From Cellulomonas sp. URHE0023 (GTDB taxonomy: Bacteria > Actinomycetota > Actinomycetes > Actinomycetales > Cellulomonadaceae), in NCBI RefSeq assembly GCF_000688475.1, contig NZ_JIAN01000005.1, forward strand, positions 1,178,001 to 1,242,000: a stretch of DNA of 64,000 nucleotides, written 5' to 3'. How positions within the stretch are numbered: position 1 is the first letter of the stretch; every line of letters starts with the position of its first letter. A program made the position numbers and the translations under genes. The notes under the pieces were generated by a model. That model was given only the letters and a program-made list of their open reading frames with translations. It was not told the origin of the DNA and made no database searches. Of the stretch, positions 16,879-25,744 are shown piece by piece.

Positions 16879-19545
16879 ATGACCCGATCTGCTGGGACCG
16901 CCACCCTCATGGCGCCCACACCTCTGCCACGACGTCTGATCATCATTGTGTTGACCGCGGTCGCGATGCTGATGTCGTACGCGACCATCACCCCGCTCGT
17001 CCCCACCGCGCACGCCGCGAGCCCACTGGTCTCCCAGGGCAAGCCCGTGACCGCGTCCTCGGTGGAGAACGCAGGAACGGCCGCGGCGAACGCCGTCGAC
17101 GGCAACGCCGGCACCCGCTGGGCGAGCGCGTTCTCCGACCCGCAGTGGATCCAGGTCGACCTGGGCGCGACGGTCACCATCGACCAGGTGGTTCTCAACT
17201 GGGAAGCGGCGTACGCACGCGCCTACCAGATCCAGGTCTCCACGTCGGCGACCGGACCGTGGACGAACGTCTACTCGACCACGACGGGTGACGGCGGCGT
17301 CGACACCCTCACGGTGGCCGGCTCCGGCCGCTACGTCCGCATGAACGGCACCCAGCGCGGGACGGCGTACGGCTACTCGCTGTGGGAGTTCCAGGTCTTC
17401 GGCGGCGCCGGCGACCCGCCGCCCACCACGTGCAACACGGGCGTGAACTCGGCGCTGAACAAGCCATCGTCGGCGTCGTCGACGGAGAACGCCGGCACGC
17501 CCGCCGCGAGCGCCTTCGACGCCAGCACCACGACGCGCTGGTCCAGCGCCGCCTCCGACCCGCAGTGGGTCCAGGTCGACCTCGGCAGCACGCAGAGCAT
17601 CTGCCGCGTGGTGCTCAACTGGGAGGCGGCGTACGGCCGCTCCTACCAGGTCCAGTCGAGCGACTCCGCCACCGGCCCGTGGACCAACCTCTTCACCACG
17701 ACGACCGGTGACGGCGGCATCGACACCCTGACCGTCAACGGCAGCGGGCGCTACGTGCGCATGACCGGCACCGTCCGCGGTACGGGCTACGGCTACTCGC
17801 TCTGGGACTTCCAGGTCAACCTAGGTGGCACCGTGACTCCTCCCACCACCTGCGCCGCCCAGCCGACCGTTCCCGACTTCGGCCCGAACGTGCGCATCTT
17901 CGAGGACAGCACGCCGGACGCCACGATCCAGACGTCGCTGAACGAGGTGTTCGAGGCCCAGAAGGACACGCAGAGCCACCAGTTCCACGACCGGCGTGAC
18001 GCGCTCCTGTTCAAGCCCGGCTCGTACAACGTGTACGCGAACATCGGCTTCAACACCTCGATCCAGGGCCTCGCGCAGAACCCCGACGGCGTGACCATCA
18101 ACGGCGCCGTCACGGTCGACGCGTTCAACGCGAGCGACGCCGGCAACGCGACGCAGAACTTCTGGCGCAGCGCCGAGAACATGACGATCAACACGAACGG
18201 TGGGCGCAACCGCTGGGGCGTGTCCCAGGCCGCACCGTTCCGCCGGATGAACGTCAACGGCGGCCTCGACCTGTTCCCGGCGTCGTACGGCTGGTCCTCG
18301 GGCGGCTACATCTCGGACACCCGCGTCTCGGGGTCCGTCGAGTCGGCGTCCCAGCAGCAGTGGTACAGCAAGGACAGCACGTTCGGCAGCTGGAGCGGTT
18401 CCAACTGGAACATGGTCTTCTCCGGCGTGAACGGCGCACCGGCGACGAACTTCTCCACCGCACCGAGCGGCGTGCACCACACGAACGTCGGCTCCACGCC
18501 GGCTACGCGTGACGTCCCGTACATCTACTTCGCCAACAACGAGTACCGCCTGTTCCTGCCGAGCCTGCGCACCAACGCGAACGGTCCTAGCTGGGCCGTC
18601 GGCGCGCCGACCCCCGGCACGTCCGTCAGCTTCAGCCAGGTGTTCGTGGCACGCCCGTCGGACAGCGTCGCGACGATCAACGACCGCATCGCCGGTGGCT
18701 GCCACGTCGTGTTCTCGCCGGGCGTCTACAACCTCACCGCGCCGATCGTCGTCAACCGGCCCGACACCGTCCTGCTCGGCATGGGCTACGCCACGCTGGT
18801 CCCGCAGGGGGGCGTCACCGCCATCTCGATCGGTGACGTCGACGGTGTCCGCGTCAAGGGCATGTTCATCGATGCCGGCACCACCAACAGCAGCTCCCTG
18901 ATGACGGTCGGCACCACCGCGGGGATCGGCACCGACCGTGCCGCCAACCCGGTCACCGTGCAGGACGTCTTCTTCCGCATCGGCGGCCGCGTGGCCGGCA
19001 AGGCAACCAACTCGCTGGTCGTCAACAGCAGCAACACGATCGTCGACCACACGTGGATGTGGCGCGCCGACCACGGCAACGGCGGCACCGTCGGCTGGAC
19101 GATCAACACTGCCGACACCGGTCTCGTCGTCAACGGCAACAACGTCCTGACGACCGGCCTGTTCGTCGAGCACTACCAGAAGAACGAGGTCATCTGGAAC
19201 GGCCAGGGCGGGCGGATCATCTTCTTCCAGAACGAGAAGCCGTACGACCCGCCGAACCAGGCCGCGTGGATGAACGGCTCGACCCAGGGCTACCCGTCGA
19301 TCAAGGTCGCGAACAACGTGACCTCGTTCCTGGGTCAGGGTCTCGGCAGCTACGTGTTCTTCCAGGCGGACCCGACGGTCAACCTCTTCAACACGTTCGA
19401 GGCGCCCGCGAACGCGAACGTGCGCTTCCAGAACATGGCCGTGGTCTCCCTCGGGGGCGTCGGGAGCATGTCCCACGTCATCAACGGCACCGGCCCGGGG
19501 GTGAACAGCGGCACGAACAACGCCTACATGCTGAGCTACCCGTGA
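16879..19545 (+). CDS. Secreted protein with two F5/8-type-C (CBM32-like) domains and beta-helix region
   Basis: 888 residues. The signal peptide (RR, then LIIIVLTAVAMLMSYATI) cleaves near AHA-AS at about 46. Two tandem discoidin/F5-8-type-C domains (about 47-180 and 187-325) each carry ENAGT(A/P)AA...D...RW.SA.SDPQW(I/V)QVDLG and end in YGYSLW(E/D)FQV. The rest shows repeating short strands with Asn/Gly/Val ladders, as in right-handed beta-helix enzymes, and may be a double helix as in GH55-like proteins. Motif WMWRADHG...EHYQKNEVIWNGQGGRIIFFQNE could hold the active site. Probably a cell-wall or fungal-glucan hydrolase; family (GH55- or GH87-related) not certain. Start set by AAGGAG 8 bp upstream. 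Confidence 0.8.
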   Translation: MTRSAGTATLMAPTPLPRRLIIIVLTAVAMLMSYATITPLVPTAHAASPLVSQGKPVTASSVENAGTAAANAVDGNAGTRWASAFSDPQWIQVDLGATVTIDQVVLNWEAAYARAYQIQVSTSATGPWTNVYSTTTGDGGVDTLTVAGSGRYVRMNGTQRGTAYGYSLWEFQVFGGAGDPPPTTCNTGVNSALNKPSSASSTENAGTPAASAFDASTTTRWSSAASDPQWVQVDLGSTQSICRVVLNWEAAYGRSYQVQSSDSATGPWTNLFTTTTGDGGIDTLTVNGSGRYVRMTGTVRGTGYGYSLWDFQVNLGGTVTPPTTCAAQPTVPDFGPNVRIFEDSTPDATIQTSLNEVFEAQKDTQSHQFHDRRDALLFKPGSYNVYANIGFNTSIQGLAQNPDGVTINGAVTVDAFNASDAGNATQNFWRSAENMTINTNGGRNRWGVSQAAPFRRMNVNGGLDLFPASYGWSSGGYISDTRVSGSVESASQQQWYSKDSTFGSWSGSNWNMVFSGVNGAPATNFSTAPSGVHHTNVGSTPATRDVPYIYFANNEYRLFLPSLRTNANGPSWAVGAPTPGTSVSFSQVFVARPSDSVATINDRIAGGCHVVFSPGVYNLTAPIVVNRPDTVLLGMGYATLVPQGGVTAISIGDVDGVRVKGMFIDAGTTNSSSLMTVGTTAGIGTDRAANPVTVQDVFFRIGGRVAGKATNSLVVNSSNTIVDHTWMWRADHGNGGTVGWTINTADTGLVVNGNNVLTTGLFVEHYQKNEVIWNGQGGRIIFFQNEKPYDPPNQAAWMNGSTQGYPSIKVANNVTSFLGQGLGSYVFFQADPTVNLFNTFEAPANANVRFQNMAVVSLGGVGSMSHVINGTGPGVNSGTNNAYMLSYP

Positions 19546-19588
19546 CGAGAGGCATCACTGTCGTCACGAGACGCAGCAGGTGACGTGC

Positions 19589-19616
19589 GCCGGCCGGCCC
19601 TGACGGGCCGGCCGGC
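19589..19616 (+). terminator. Intrinsic terminator
   Basis: Perfect 12-bp GC stem (GCCGGCCGGCCC / GGGCCGGCCGGC), TGAC loop, then GTTTCCTT. It lies 43 bp after the stop of the beta-helix protein gene. Confidence 0.85.
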
Positions 19617-19773
19617 GTTTCCTTGCGTCTGTGCGGAAGCCTCGGGCACAGTCGCATGAGGCGCGGTTCAGCGGCCCGCGCCGGATGCAGGCACCGACGC
19701 GGGCTGTGTCCCCCACACCAGGATGCAAGGCCGAGCTGGGCGCCAACTCGCCACGTCCGAGCGTGAACACATT

Positions 19774-19789
19774 TAGGGAGCGCTCTCTG
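19774..19789. promoter_or_regulatory. CebR-like operator 1
   Basis: TAGGGAGCGCTCTCTG is one base from the palindromic core GGGAGCGCTCCC that CebR, the LacI-family cellobiose repressor of actinobacteria, recognises. It lies about 150 bp upstream of the CBM6-DUF1996 start. Confidence 0.65.
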
Positions 19790-19861
19790 AATCGGATCCC
19801 GACCGCAGACAATCGAGCGGGTGAGAGACCGCGGGTTTGTGCGGCAATCACCGTCTCAGCA

Positions 19862-19891
19862 TTGAGAGAACGCTCCCTGAGCGAGTACGGT
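19862..19891 (+). promoter_or_regulatory. Candidate promoter with overlapping CebR-like operator 2
   Basis: TTGAGA (19862-19867) and TACGGT (19886-19891) are 18 bp apart, a plausible -35/-10 pair. AGAGAACGCTCCCT (19865-19878) between them matches the reverse complement of operator 1 at 13 of 14 positions. Repressor bound here would block polymerase. Confidence 0.55.
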
Positions 19892-19926
19892 GCGCTATGC
19901 CCATTTCGTCCGATCTCGGAGGAATC

Positions 19927-21363
19927 GTGAACAGCACACCCCAGCGGACGGCAGCGTCGCCGGCTGCAACAGGACCCGGCCGGACGTTGCGCGGACGCCG
20001 TGCGGTGGCCGTCCTGACGCTCGCCGTTGCCGGCGCGCTCGCCGTGACCGTCGGACCGCTCAACGCAGCCTCCGCAGCGGAGACCGTCACGGTCCAGGCG
20101 GAGTCGTACAGCGCGCAGTCGGGCGCCCAGACCGAGGACACGGGCGACGCGGGCGGCGGCAGGAACGTCGGCTGGCTCGCCGACGGCGACTGGCTCCGGT
20201 ACGACAACGTCAACCTCGGGCTGGCGGGCGCCCACAACGCCACCCTGCGCCTGGCCTCGGCGAGCAGCGCCGGCGGCACCGTGGAGCTGCGCGCGGACTC
20301 ACAGACCGGCCCCCTGCTGGGCACGTTTGCCGTCTCGTCCACGGGCTCGTGGCAGACGTGGACGACCAAGACCGCGAGCTCGATGACGATGGCCACCGGT
20401 GCGCACACCGTCTACCTGGTCATGCACAGCCCGCAGGCCGGCGACTTCGTGAACCTCAACTGGTTCACGATCACTGCCGACGAGTCGCACACGATGCCCC
20501 CGATGCCGACGGCGGGCTGGATCTCCGTCGACCCGGTCAAGCAGGCCGCCGACACCAAGGCGTTCTTCGCGCTGACACCCAAGCCCATCACCAACAACCC
20601 GGTGCGGGTCCCCGAGTTCCACGCCCTGTGCCAGGTGAGCCACCACCTGAACGACGACCCGATCGTGTTCCCGAACCAGCCCGGCGCCTCGCACAACCAC
20701 ACCTTCCTCGGGGCCACGACGACCAATGCGGCCACGACGCTCGCCTCCCTCAAGGCCGGCGGCACCAACTGCAACCCGGTCGAGGACAAGTCGGCGTACT
20801 GGGTCCCGACGCTCTACTCGAACGGAACGGCCGTGGACCCCGTCGGTGGGGTCATCGTCTACTACGGGTCGAGCGTTCCGGACCCGAGCCGTGTGCAGCC
20901 CTTCCCTGAGGGCTTCCGGATGATCGTCGGCAACGCCAAGCAGCAGACGGACACCCCGGACAAGCAGGGCAACCACTTCTGGTGCGCGGGCATCGGCGGG
21001 GCCACCGGCCGGACCGCGGACGGTGTGATGCCGATCTGTGCGCCGACCGCCCAGCTCACCTACCAGCTGGTGTTCCCCCAGTGCTGGGACGGCATCCACC
21101 TCGACAGCCCCGACCACAAGGCCCATGTGGCGAACCCTGTTGCGGGAGGCTGCCCGACGACCCACCCCGTCGCGCTCCCGCACCTGTCGTTCGTGATGTC
21201 CTGGCCGCTCGGCATGGACACGACGAACGTCACTCTCGCCTCGGGATCGACGTTCTCGATGCACGGTGACTTCTTCAACGCCTGGGATCCGGCCGCCCTG
21301 GCCCAGCGGGTGCGGACCTGCATCAACCAGTCCGCGAAGTGCAACGCTGCGGGCGGCTTCTGA
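19927..21363 (+). CDS. Secreted CBM6 + DUF1996 protein
   Basis: 478 residues. An Arg-rich N-terminus, signal helix (AVAVLTLAVAGALAVTV) and ASA-AE cleavage site are followed by a CBM6-like domain (about 45-180; QAESYSAQSGAQ...DTGDAGGGRNVGWLADGDWLRY) and a DUF1996 domain (about 200-430; FHALCQVSHHLNDDPIVFPNQPGASHNHTFLG...CWDGIHLDSPDHKAHV). The role of DUF1996 is unknown; with CBM6 and sugar-type operators, a polysaccharide-related function is likely. GTG at 19927 is chosen over ATG at 19897 because CGGAGGA lies just before it and the ATG would fall at the probable transcription start. Confidence 0.85.
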   Translation: MNSTPQRTAASPAATGPGRTLRGRRAVAVLTLAVAGALAVTVGPLNAASAAETVTVQAESYSAQSGAQTEDTGDAGGGRNVGWLADGDWLRYDNVNLGLAGAHNATLRLASASSAGGTVELRADSQTGPLLGTFAVSSTGSWQTWTTKTASSMTMATGAHTVYLVMHSPQAGDFVNLNWFTITADESHTMPPMPTAGWISVDPVKQAADTKAFFALTPKPITNNPVRVPEFHALCQVSHHLNDDPIVFPNQPGASHNHTFLGATTTNAATTLASLKAGGTNCNPVEDKSAYWVPTLYSNGTAVDPVGGVIVYYGSSVPDPSRVQPFPEGFRMIVGNAKQQTDTPDKQGNHFWCAGIGGATGRTADGVMPICAPTAQLTYQLVFPQCWDGIHLDSPDHKAHVANPVAGGCPTTHPVALPHLSFVMSWPLGMDTTNVTLASGSTFSMHGDFFNAWDPAALAQRVRTCINQSAKCNAAGGF

Positions 21364-21382
21364 CCCGTCGTGACCCTAGGGA

Positions 21383-21413
21383 GACCCGGTCCGGCCACTG
21401 GCCGGGCCGGGTC
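21383..21413. terminator. Bidirectional terminator hairpin
   Basis: 14-bp stem GACCCGGTCCGGCC / GGCCGGGCCGGGTC with one wobble pair and a 3-nt loop, between the convergent DUF1996 and alpha/beta-hydrolase genes. Confidence 0.8.
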
Positions 21414-21443
21414 TTCCGGTGCCGGGCCTCCTCACCGCCCAGC

Positions 21444-22214
21444 TCATCCGAGGAAGGAGTCGATCGCCGCCCAGGTGGCCGCAGGTGCCTCGAGGTGGGG
21501 GAGGTGACCCGCCGCCGCGATCTCGACGAAGGTCGCCCCGGGCACCGCCGCGGCGACGGCCCGCCCGTAGGCCGGGGTGACGACACGGTCGCTGGCACCC
21601 CACACCACGAGGGTGGGGACCTTGACCACCACGAGGCGGTCGAGCAAGGTCGGGTCACTCATGCTCGTGCCCGCCACGGCGCGCATGGTCTTCCCGTTCT
21701 CCTGCTGCATCGCACGCTGCTCGTCGGTCAGGCGGGCCGGATCCATGAAGCCGCGCTCGGGGTCGTGCCACGCAACCTCTGCGAGACCGCGCGCGTCCAG
21801 GGCGAAGAAGTCGGCGATCGGCTCACCGTCGACCACGGCTCCCACGGTGTCGACCACCACGAGGGCGCCGATCACGCCGTCATACCGCTCGTGGGCTGCG
21901 GCCTGCACGGCCATCTCGAGGGCGATCCAGCCCCCGATCGACGAGCCCACCACGACGACGTCGCGCTCCCCACGGTCGACGAGCCGCGCCAGGTACGCGT
22001 GCGCGAGGTCGGCGACGGAGGCCACGGACTCCGGCCGGGGCGTTCCGTCCCAGCCGGGGTGCGTGGGTGCGAAGGCGTGCAGGGTCGCCGCGAGCTGCCC
22101 GACGATCGGCGCGACGGTCCGAGGTCCGCCGCCACCGTGGAGGACCAACGCAGGTCGCGCGCTGGGGTCGCCGGCCTCGAGGAGGGGGACGTCTGCAGGG
22201 AGGATGCTGGTCAT
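21444..22214 (-). CDS. Alpha/beta-hydrolase
   Basis: 256 residues. Oxyanion segment LVLHGGGG (24-31), nucleophile elbow G-S-S92-I-G, acidic residue in VWGASDRVVTP and catalytic His in AAGHLPHLEAP are all present. Cytoplasmic. It is divergent from a MarR gene across a 50-bp region with a direct-repeat operator, so it is probably controlled by that regulator. Substrate unknown. Confidence 0.9.
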   Translation of the reverse strand: MTSILPADVPLLEAGDPSARPALVLHGGGGPRTVAPIVGQLAATLHAFAPTHPGWDGTPRPESVASVADLAHAYLARLVDRGERDVVVVGSSIGGWIALEMAVQAAAHERYDGVIGALVVVDTVGAVVDGEPIADFFALDARGLAEVAWHDPERGFMDPARLTDEQRAMQQENGKTMRAVAGTSMSDPTLLDRLVVVKVPTLVVWGASDRVVTPAYGRAVAAAVPGATFVEIAAAGHLPHLEAPAATWAAIDSFLG

Positions 22215-22227
22215 GATCCGCCTAACT

Positions 22228-22253
22228 AAACATATTGATGTAAACGTGTTGAT
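22228..22253. promoter_or_regulatory. Probable MarR operator (direct repeat)
   Basis: AAACATATTGAT and AAACGTGTTGAT, two 12-bp units 14 bp apart, in the AT-rich region between the divergent hydrolase and MarR genes. They are the only strongly AT-rich element there. Confidence 0.5.
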
Positions 22254-22264
22254 ACCGTAGCACC

Positions 22265-22678
22265 ATGACGACGGACCTCGCGCTTCTCGGGCACGCGCTC
22301 AAACGCGCGCAGTACCGGAACCACCGCACCATGGACGCCGCCCTCCGCGACGTCGGCGTCAGCCTCGTGCAGTGGGATGCCCTCCGGGCCATCGACCGGA
22401 TGCCCGACGCGTCGAGCCACGACCTCGCCGTCGCCACGTTCCAGAGCGACCAGGCGTTCGGGACGCTCGCCACGCGGCTCGTGGAACGCGAGCTCATCCT
22501 GCGCTCGGCGGGACGCGGGCGCCGGCTCGTGCACACCCTCACCGACACCGGTCGGGCCGCACTCAAAGGTGGCCACGAGGTGGCAGCGGGTGTGCTCGAG
22601 GAGCTTTTCGCACCGCTGGACGAGGAACAGCGCAGCGATCTGATGCAGGCGCTCGCCGCTCTCACCGCGCAGGAGTAA
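22265..22678 (+). CDS. MarR-family transcriptional regulator
   Basis: 137 residues. Winged helix: MDAALRDVGVSLVQWDALRAIDRMPDASSHDLAVATFQSDQAFGTLATRLVERELI, followed by a wing with GRGRR and LTDTGRAAL. Divergent from the alpha/beta-hydrolase gene. Likely repressor of that gene and itself; inducer unknown. Confidence 0.88.
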   Translation: MTTDLALLGHALKRAQYRNHRTMDAALRDVGVSLVQWDALRAIDRMPDASSHDLAVATFQSDQAFGTLATRLVERELILRSAGRGRRLVHTLTDTGRAALKGGHEVAAGVLEELFAPLDEEQRSDLMQALAALTAQE

Positions 22679-22786
22679 GGCCCCGGTACGGGGCGGCCCG
22701 CTCGTCGTCCTGCCCAACGACACGCGCACGAGCGACCACGGTGCCGACGGAGCGGCGCGTCGTCGTCACGAGCAGGTTGACCTCGG

Positions 22787-24502
22787 CTACCCCTCGGACC
22801 ACGGTGTCGGCGCCGGTTCGACGGAGTGTCGTCCTGGGCCGTCAGGGGCGGGGCGCAAGCGGATGGCGAGGATGGCGACGTCGTCCTGGGGGTACGGCGG
22901 CAGCATCTCGGTCAAGAGCTGGTCGCAGAGCGTCTCGAGCTCGAGCTCGGCGAGCGGGCCGAGGGTGGAGCTCAGTCGATCGAGGCCGCGCTGAAGTGGC
23001 TGGCTGCGGCTCTCGACGAGGCCGTCGGTGTACAGGAGCAACGTCGCCCCCTGGGTGAGCTCGAGGGTGGACTCCTGCCGGTCGGTGTCCGGCTGCACGC
23101 CGAGCAGAAGGTCCGAGCGGGCGTTCTCGATCGTTGTGACGGCACCGTCTGGGGCCACCAGCATGGGCGGGGGGTGACCGGCGTTGGACCACCGGATCGT
23201 GGCCGAGCCGGTGGGTGAGCCGGCGGCGCGCGGCTCGATCTGGGCGACCACGGCGGTGGCGATCGCGCGCGAGTTCAGGGTGCGCAACGTCTGGTCGACC
23301 CGAGTGAGCAGGTCGCCGGGTGCGGCGCCGGTGGCCACGGCGACGGCCCGCAGCTTGGAGCGCAGCTGACCCATGGCGGCGGTCGCGCGCAGGTCATGGC
23401 CGACGACGTCGCCGATGACGAGCACGGCGTGCCCGTCGGCCTGCATGAAGGCGTCGTACCAGTCGCCGCCGACGTGGGCGGCCTCGGCGGCGGGCACGTA
23501 GCGGACGGCGACCTGGACGTGGTCCGGGTGGGCCGGTGCGCTGAGCAGGGACAGCTGCAGGCCCTCGGCGACCCGGCGCTGCTGCTGGTAGAGGCGAATG
23601 TTGTCGAGCGCGAGACCGGCGCGGGTGGAGATCTCCTGGGCGAGGATCAGGTCCTCTGGGCTGATGCCTCCACGGCTGACCGAGTTGAACATGGTGACCA
23701 GGCCGGTCGTGCGGCCCCGTCCGCGCAGGCCGAACAGCAGCCCGCTGTCCGGGGCGAGCTCGGCGAGCAGGTCGCGCGCCTCCCCGGGAGGGAGGCTCGC
23801 ACCGATGCTCTCGGCAGAGCCCGCGGGTACGGCCATGACCTCGCCGGACTGCAGCGCGCGCCTGACGTACGGGGTGTCGACGGCCGCCTCGCCACGAGCC
23901 TTGACGTACCGCTCGACGAGGGGCAGAGCGGCCGGGTCCGTGTGGGCGCAGGCCACCTCCTGAACCAGGCGCGCACGGCCGGTGTCGTGCTCGTCCACGG
24001 ACGTCACCACGCACCAGTCCGCCAGCTCGGGCACCAGCAGCCGGGCCAGGCGCTTCAGGCCCTGCTCGGTGTCGAGAACCTCGGCCAGCTGGGCCGTGAC
24101 CTCGCCGAGCAGAGCCGCACGTCGCGCCTCACGGGCGTCATGCAGCTGAGCCTGGCGGCGGGCGGTGACGTCCTGGAAGTACACGGCCAGCCCGTCCGGT
24201 CCGGGCCAGGCGCGCACCTCGTAGGCCGTCTCACCGTTCAAGGAGCCGGGCGCCTCGAACGTCACCGACTCACCGGTCGCGACCGCAGCGCGGTAGTTCC
24301 GCTCGAAGGCGGTTCCGACGACGGCCGGGTAGCGCTGCCACAGGCGCTGGCCCAGCAGTTCCGCGCGCGTCGCGCCCAGGAGCGCCTCCGCGGCGGCGTT
24401 GACGTAGCTGAACCGCCAGTCGGCGTCCACGAGGAACATCGCCGCGGGCATCGCCTCCAGCAGACGAGCGACCCGCCCGTCGTGCGCGTGATCGTGATGC
24501 AC
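22787..24502 (-). CDS. PAS-GAF-PP2C (SpoIIE-type) phosphatase
   Basis: 571 residues. PAS domain (about 10-105; LLEAMPAAMFLVDADWRFSYVNAAAEALLG), GAF domain (about 135-290), then an RsbU/SpoIIE PP2C phosphatase (from about 320; VGGDWYDAFMQADGHAVLVIGDVVGHDLRA ... DDVAILAIRL) with the metal-binding Asp residues. Likely dephosphorylates an anti-sigma-factor antagonist in a stress cascade; no such partner is encoded nearby. GTG at 24502 is preferred to the GTG six codons upstream because GGAGGTGG precedes it. Confidence 0.92.
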   Translation of the reverse strand: MHHDHAHDGRVARLLEAMPAAMFLVDADWRFSYVNAAAEALLGATRAELLGQRLWQRYPAVVGTAFERNYRAAVATGESVTFEAPGSLNGETAYEVRAWPGPDGLAVYFQDVTARRQAQLHDAREARRAALLGEVTAQLAEVLDTEQGLKRLARLLVPELADWCVVTSVDEHDTGRARLVQEVACAHTDPAALPLVERYVKARGEAAVDTPYVRRALQSGEVMAVPAGSAESIGASLPPGEARDLLAELAPDSGLLFGLRGRGRTTGLVTMFNSVSRGGISPEDLILAQEISTRAGLALDNIRLYQQQRRVAEGLQLSLLSAPAHPDHVQVAVRYVPAAEAAHVGGDWYDAFMQADGHAVLVIGDVVGHDLRATAAMGQLRSKLRAVAVATGAAPGDLLTRVDQTLRTLNSRAIATAVVAQIEPRAAGSPTGSATIRWSNAGHPPPMLVAPDGAVTTIENARSDLLLGVQPDTDRQESTLELTQGATLLLYTDGLVESRSQPLQRGLDRLSSTLGPLAELELETLCDQLLTEMLPPYPQDDVAILAIRLRPAPDGPGRHSVEPAPTPWSEG

Positions 24503-24751
24503 CGTCCACCTCCACCGCACGCCGCCCGAGGTCCGGTCCTGGCGAAAATGCTAGCCCGCGACCTGACTCCACGCCCGAATCGCGTGTGCGAGCCCGGTCA
24601 GCTCGACGGACGGCGTGATCGCCGCCGTCGCACGCGTCGCCCATCTCTCGAGAAGTCGTCGTGCGGCAAAGGGCTGAAGGGCTGGGCGCGCGACGAGGGC
24701 CGCTGAGAGCCAATGGCCTGGAGTGCTTCGTCGACGGCGGGGCCCGGACCG

Positions 24752-25744
24752 TCAGAGGCGGCGGATCCAGAGGAAGCCGAACCCGGCCAGCACGAGTGCG
24801 AGGCCGACGAACATGGACAGCTCGATCCACTGGAACGTCCAATACCGGTCCGCCGGTTGATGGGTGTACTCGAAGTGCAGGTCCTGCGCGACGACGCAGG
24901 CGTCGCCGGCCGCCATGTCCTCGGGAAGGAGGCAAGGCTTCGCGTCCTCGCCCGTGTAGGAGGAGCCGTCCGCCTTGGACAGCGGCGCCGAGAAGTCCAG
25001 CGACCAGCTGCCCTCGGCGACGTACCCCTGCAGGTCGAAGGTGTCGTCCTCATTCAGGCGCATCCCGACCCCGCTGTTCAGGACGGCGGCGTCAACGGCG
25101 ACAGTCGTCGTGACGGCCGGTACGAGGTGCTGTCTCACGGCTGTCGGGACGAGGAGCTGGACGGCCGCGAAGACGACGAGGGTGACCGCCATGGCCGGCA
25201 GGGTGCGCCGAAGCACCATGCCGATCACGCTGCCCAGAACGAATGCGAACAGCGCGTACCCGATCGGCACGAGATTGCGCGACGCGAAGCCCAAGGCCGC
25301 GAAGCGCCCACCGACCACCTGGTCGTACCGGCTCACGCTCCAGGTCAGCAGGAGGCTGAAAAGGCCGCTCATCGCGGCACCGCACAGGCCGACGACCAGC
25401 AGCTTGACCGCCAGCCACCGGCGACGCGTGATGCTCTGGTTCCACACCAACCGCTCGGTGCGCTGCTCGAGCTCCTGGGCCACCAGCGGCGCACCCCAGA
25501 AGACGCCGATCAGGCCGGGGACCGCGAGGAGCAGCACCATCGCGACCGACACCCCGTCGTCGAAACCGGCCCGCAGGTCCCACCGTGCGAGGTAACAGGC
25601 CTGCCCCTCGCAACCGGCGATCCGCTCGTCGTAGAAGCGCCGGATCGAGCCGCCCAGGCTGACGAGGTAGACCGCGAGCGCTGCCAGCGCGACCGATGCG
25701 ACGAGAAGCTGCGCACGGGCCTGCCGCCAGGTCAGCCAGGTCAT
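24752..25744 (-). CDS. ABC transporter permease
   Basis: 330 residues with six hydrophobic segments and a large extracytoplasmic loop (about 205-295) containing two Cys. N-terminal MTWLTWRQARAQ is typical of actinobacterial ABC-2 type permeases. Its start overlaps the ATPase stop by 4 bp, so they form one transporter. The adjacent divergent two-component system may regulate it. Substrate unknown; export or antibiotic resistance is common for this arrangement. Confidence 0.88.
   Translation of the reverse strand: MTWLTWRQARAQLLVASVALAALAVYLVSLGGSIRRFYDERIAGCEGQACYLARWDLRAGFDDGVSVAMVLLLAVPGLIGVFWGAPLVAQELEQRTERLVWNQSITRRRWLAVKLLVVGLCGAAMSGLFSLLLTWSVSRYDQVVGGRFAALGFASRNLVPIGYALFAFVLGSVIGMVLRRTLPAMAVTLVVFAAVQLLVPTAVRQHLVPAVTTTVAVDAAVLNSGVGMRLNEDDTFDLQGYVAEGSWSLDFSAPLSKADGSSYTGEDAKPCLLPEDMAAGDACVVAQDLHFEYTHQPADRYWTFQWIELSMFVGLALVLAGFGFLWIRRL

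Noticed and set aside
17821..19476. A 551-codon minus-strand frame within the secreted beta-helix gene
   Set aside because: Antisense shadow; composition dominated by Val/Arg/Asp/His with no domain.
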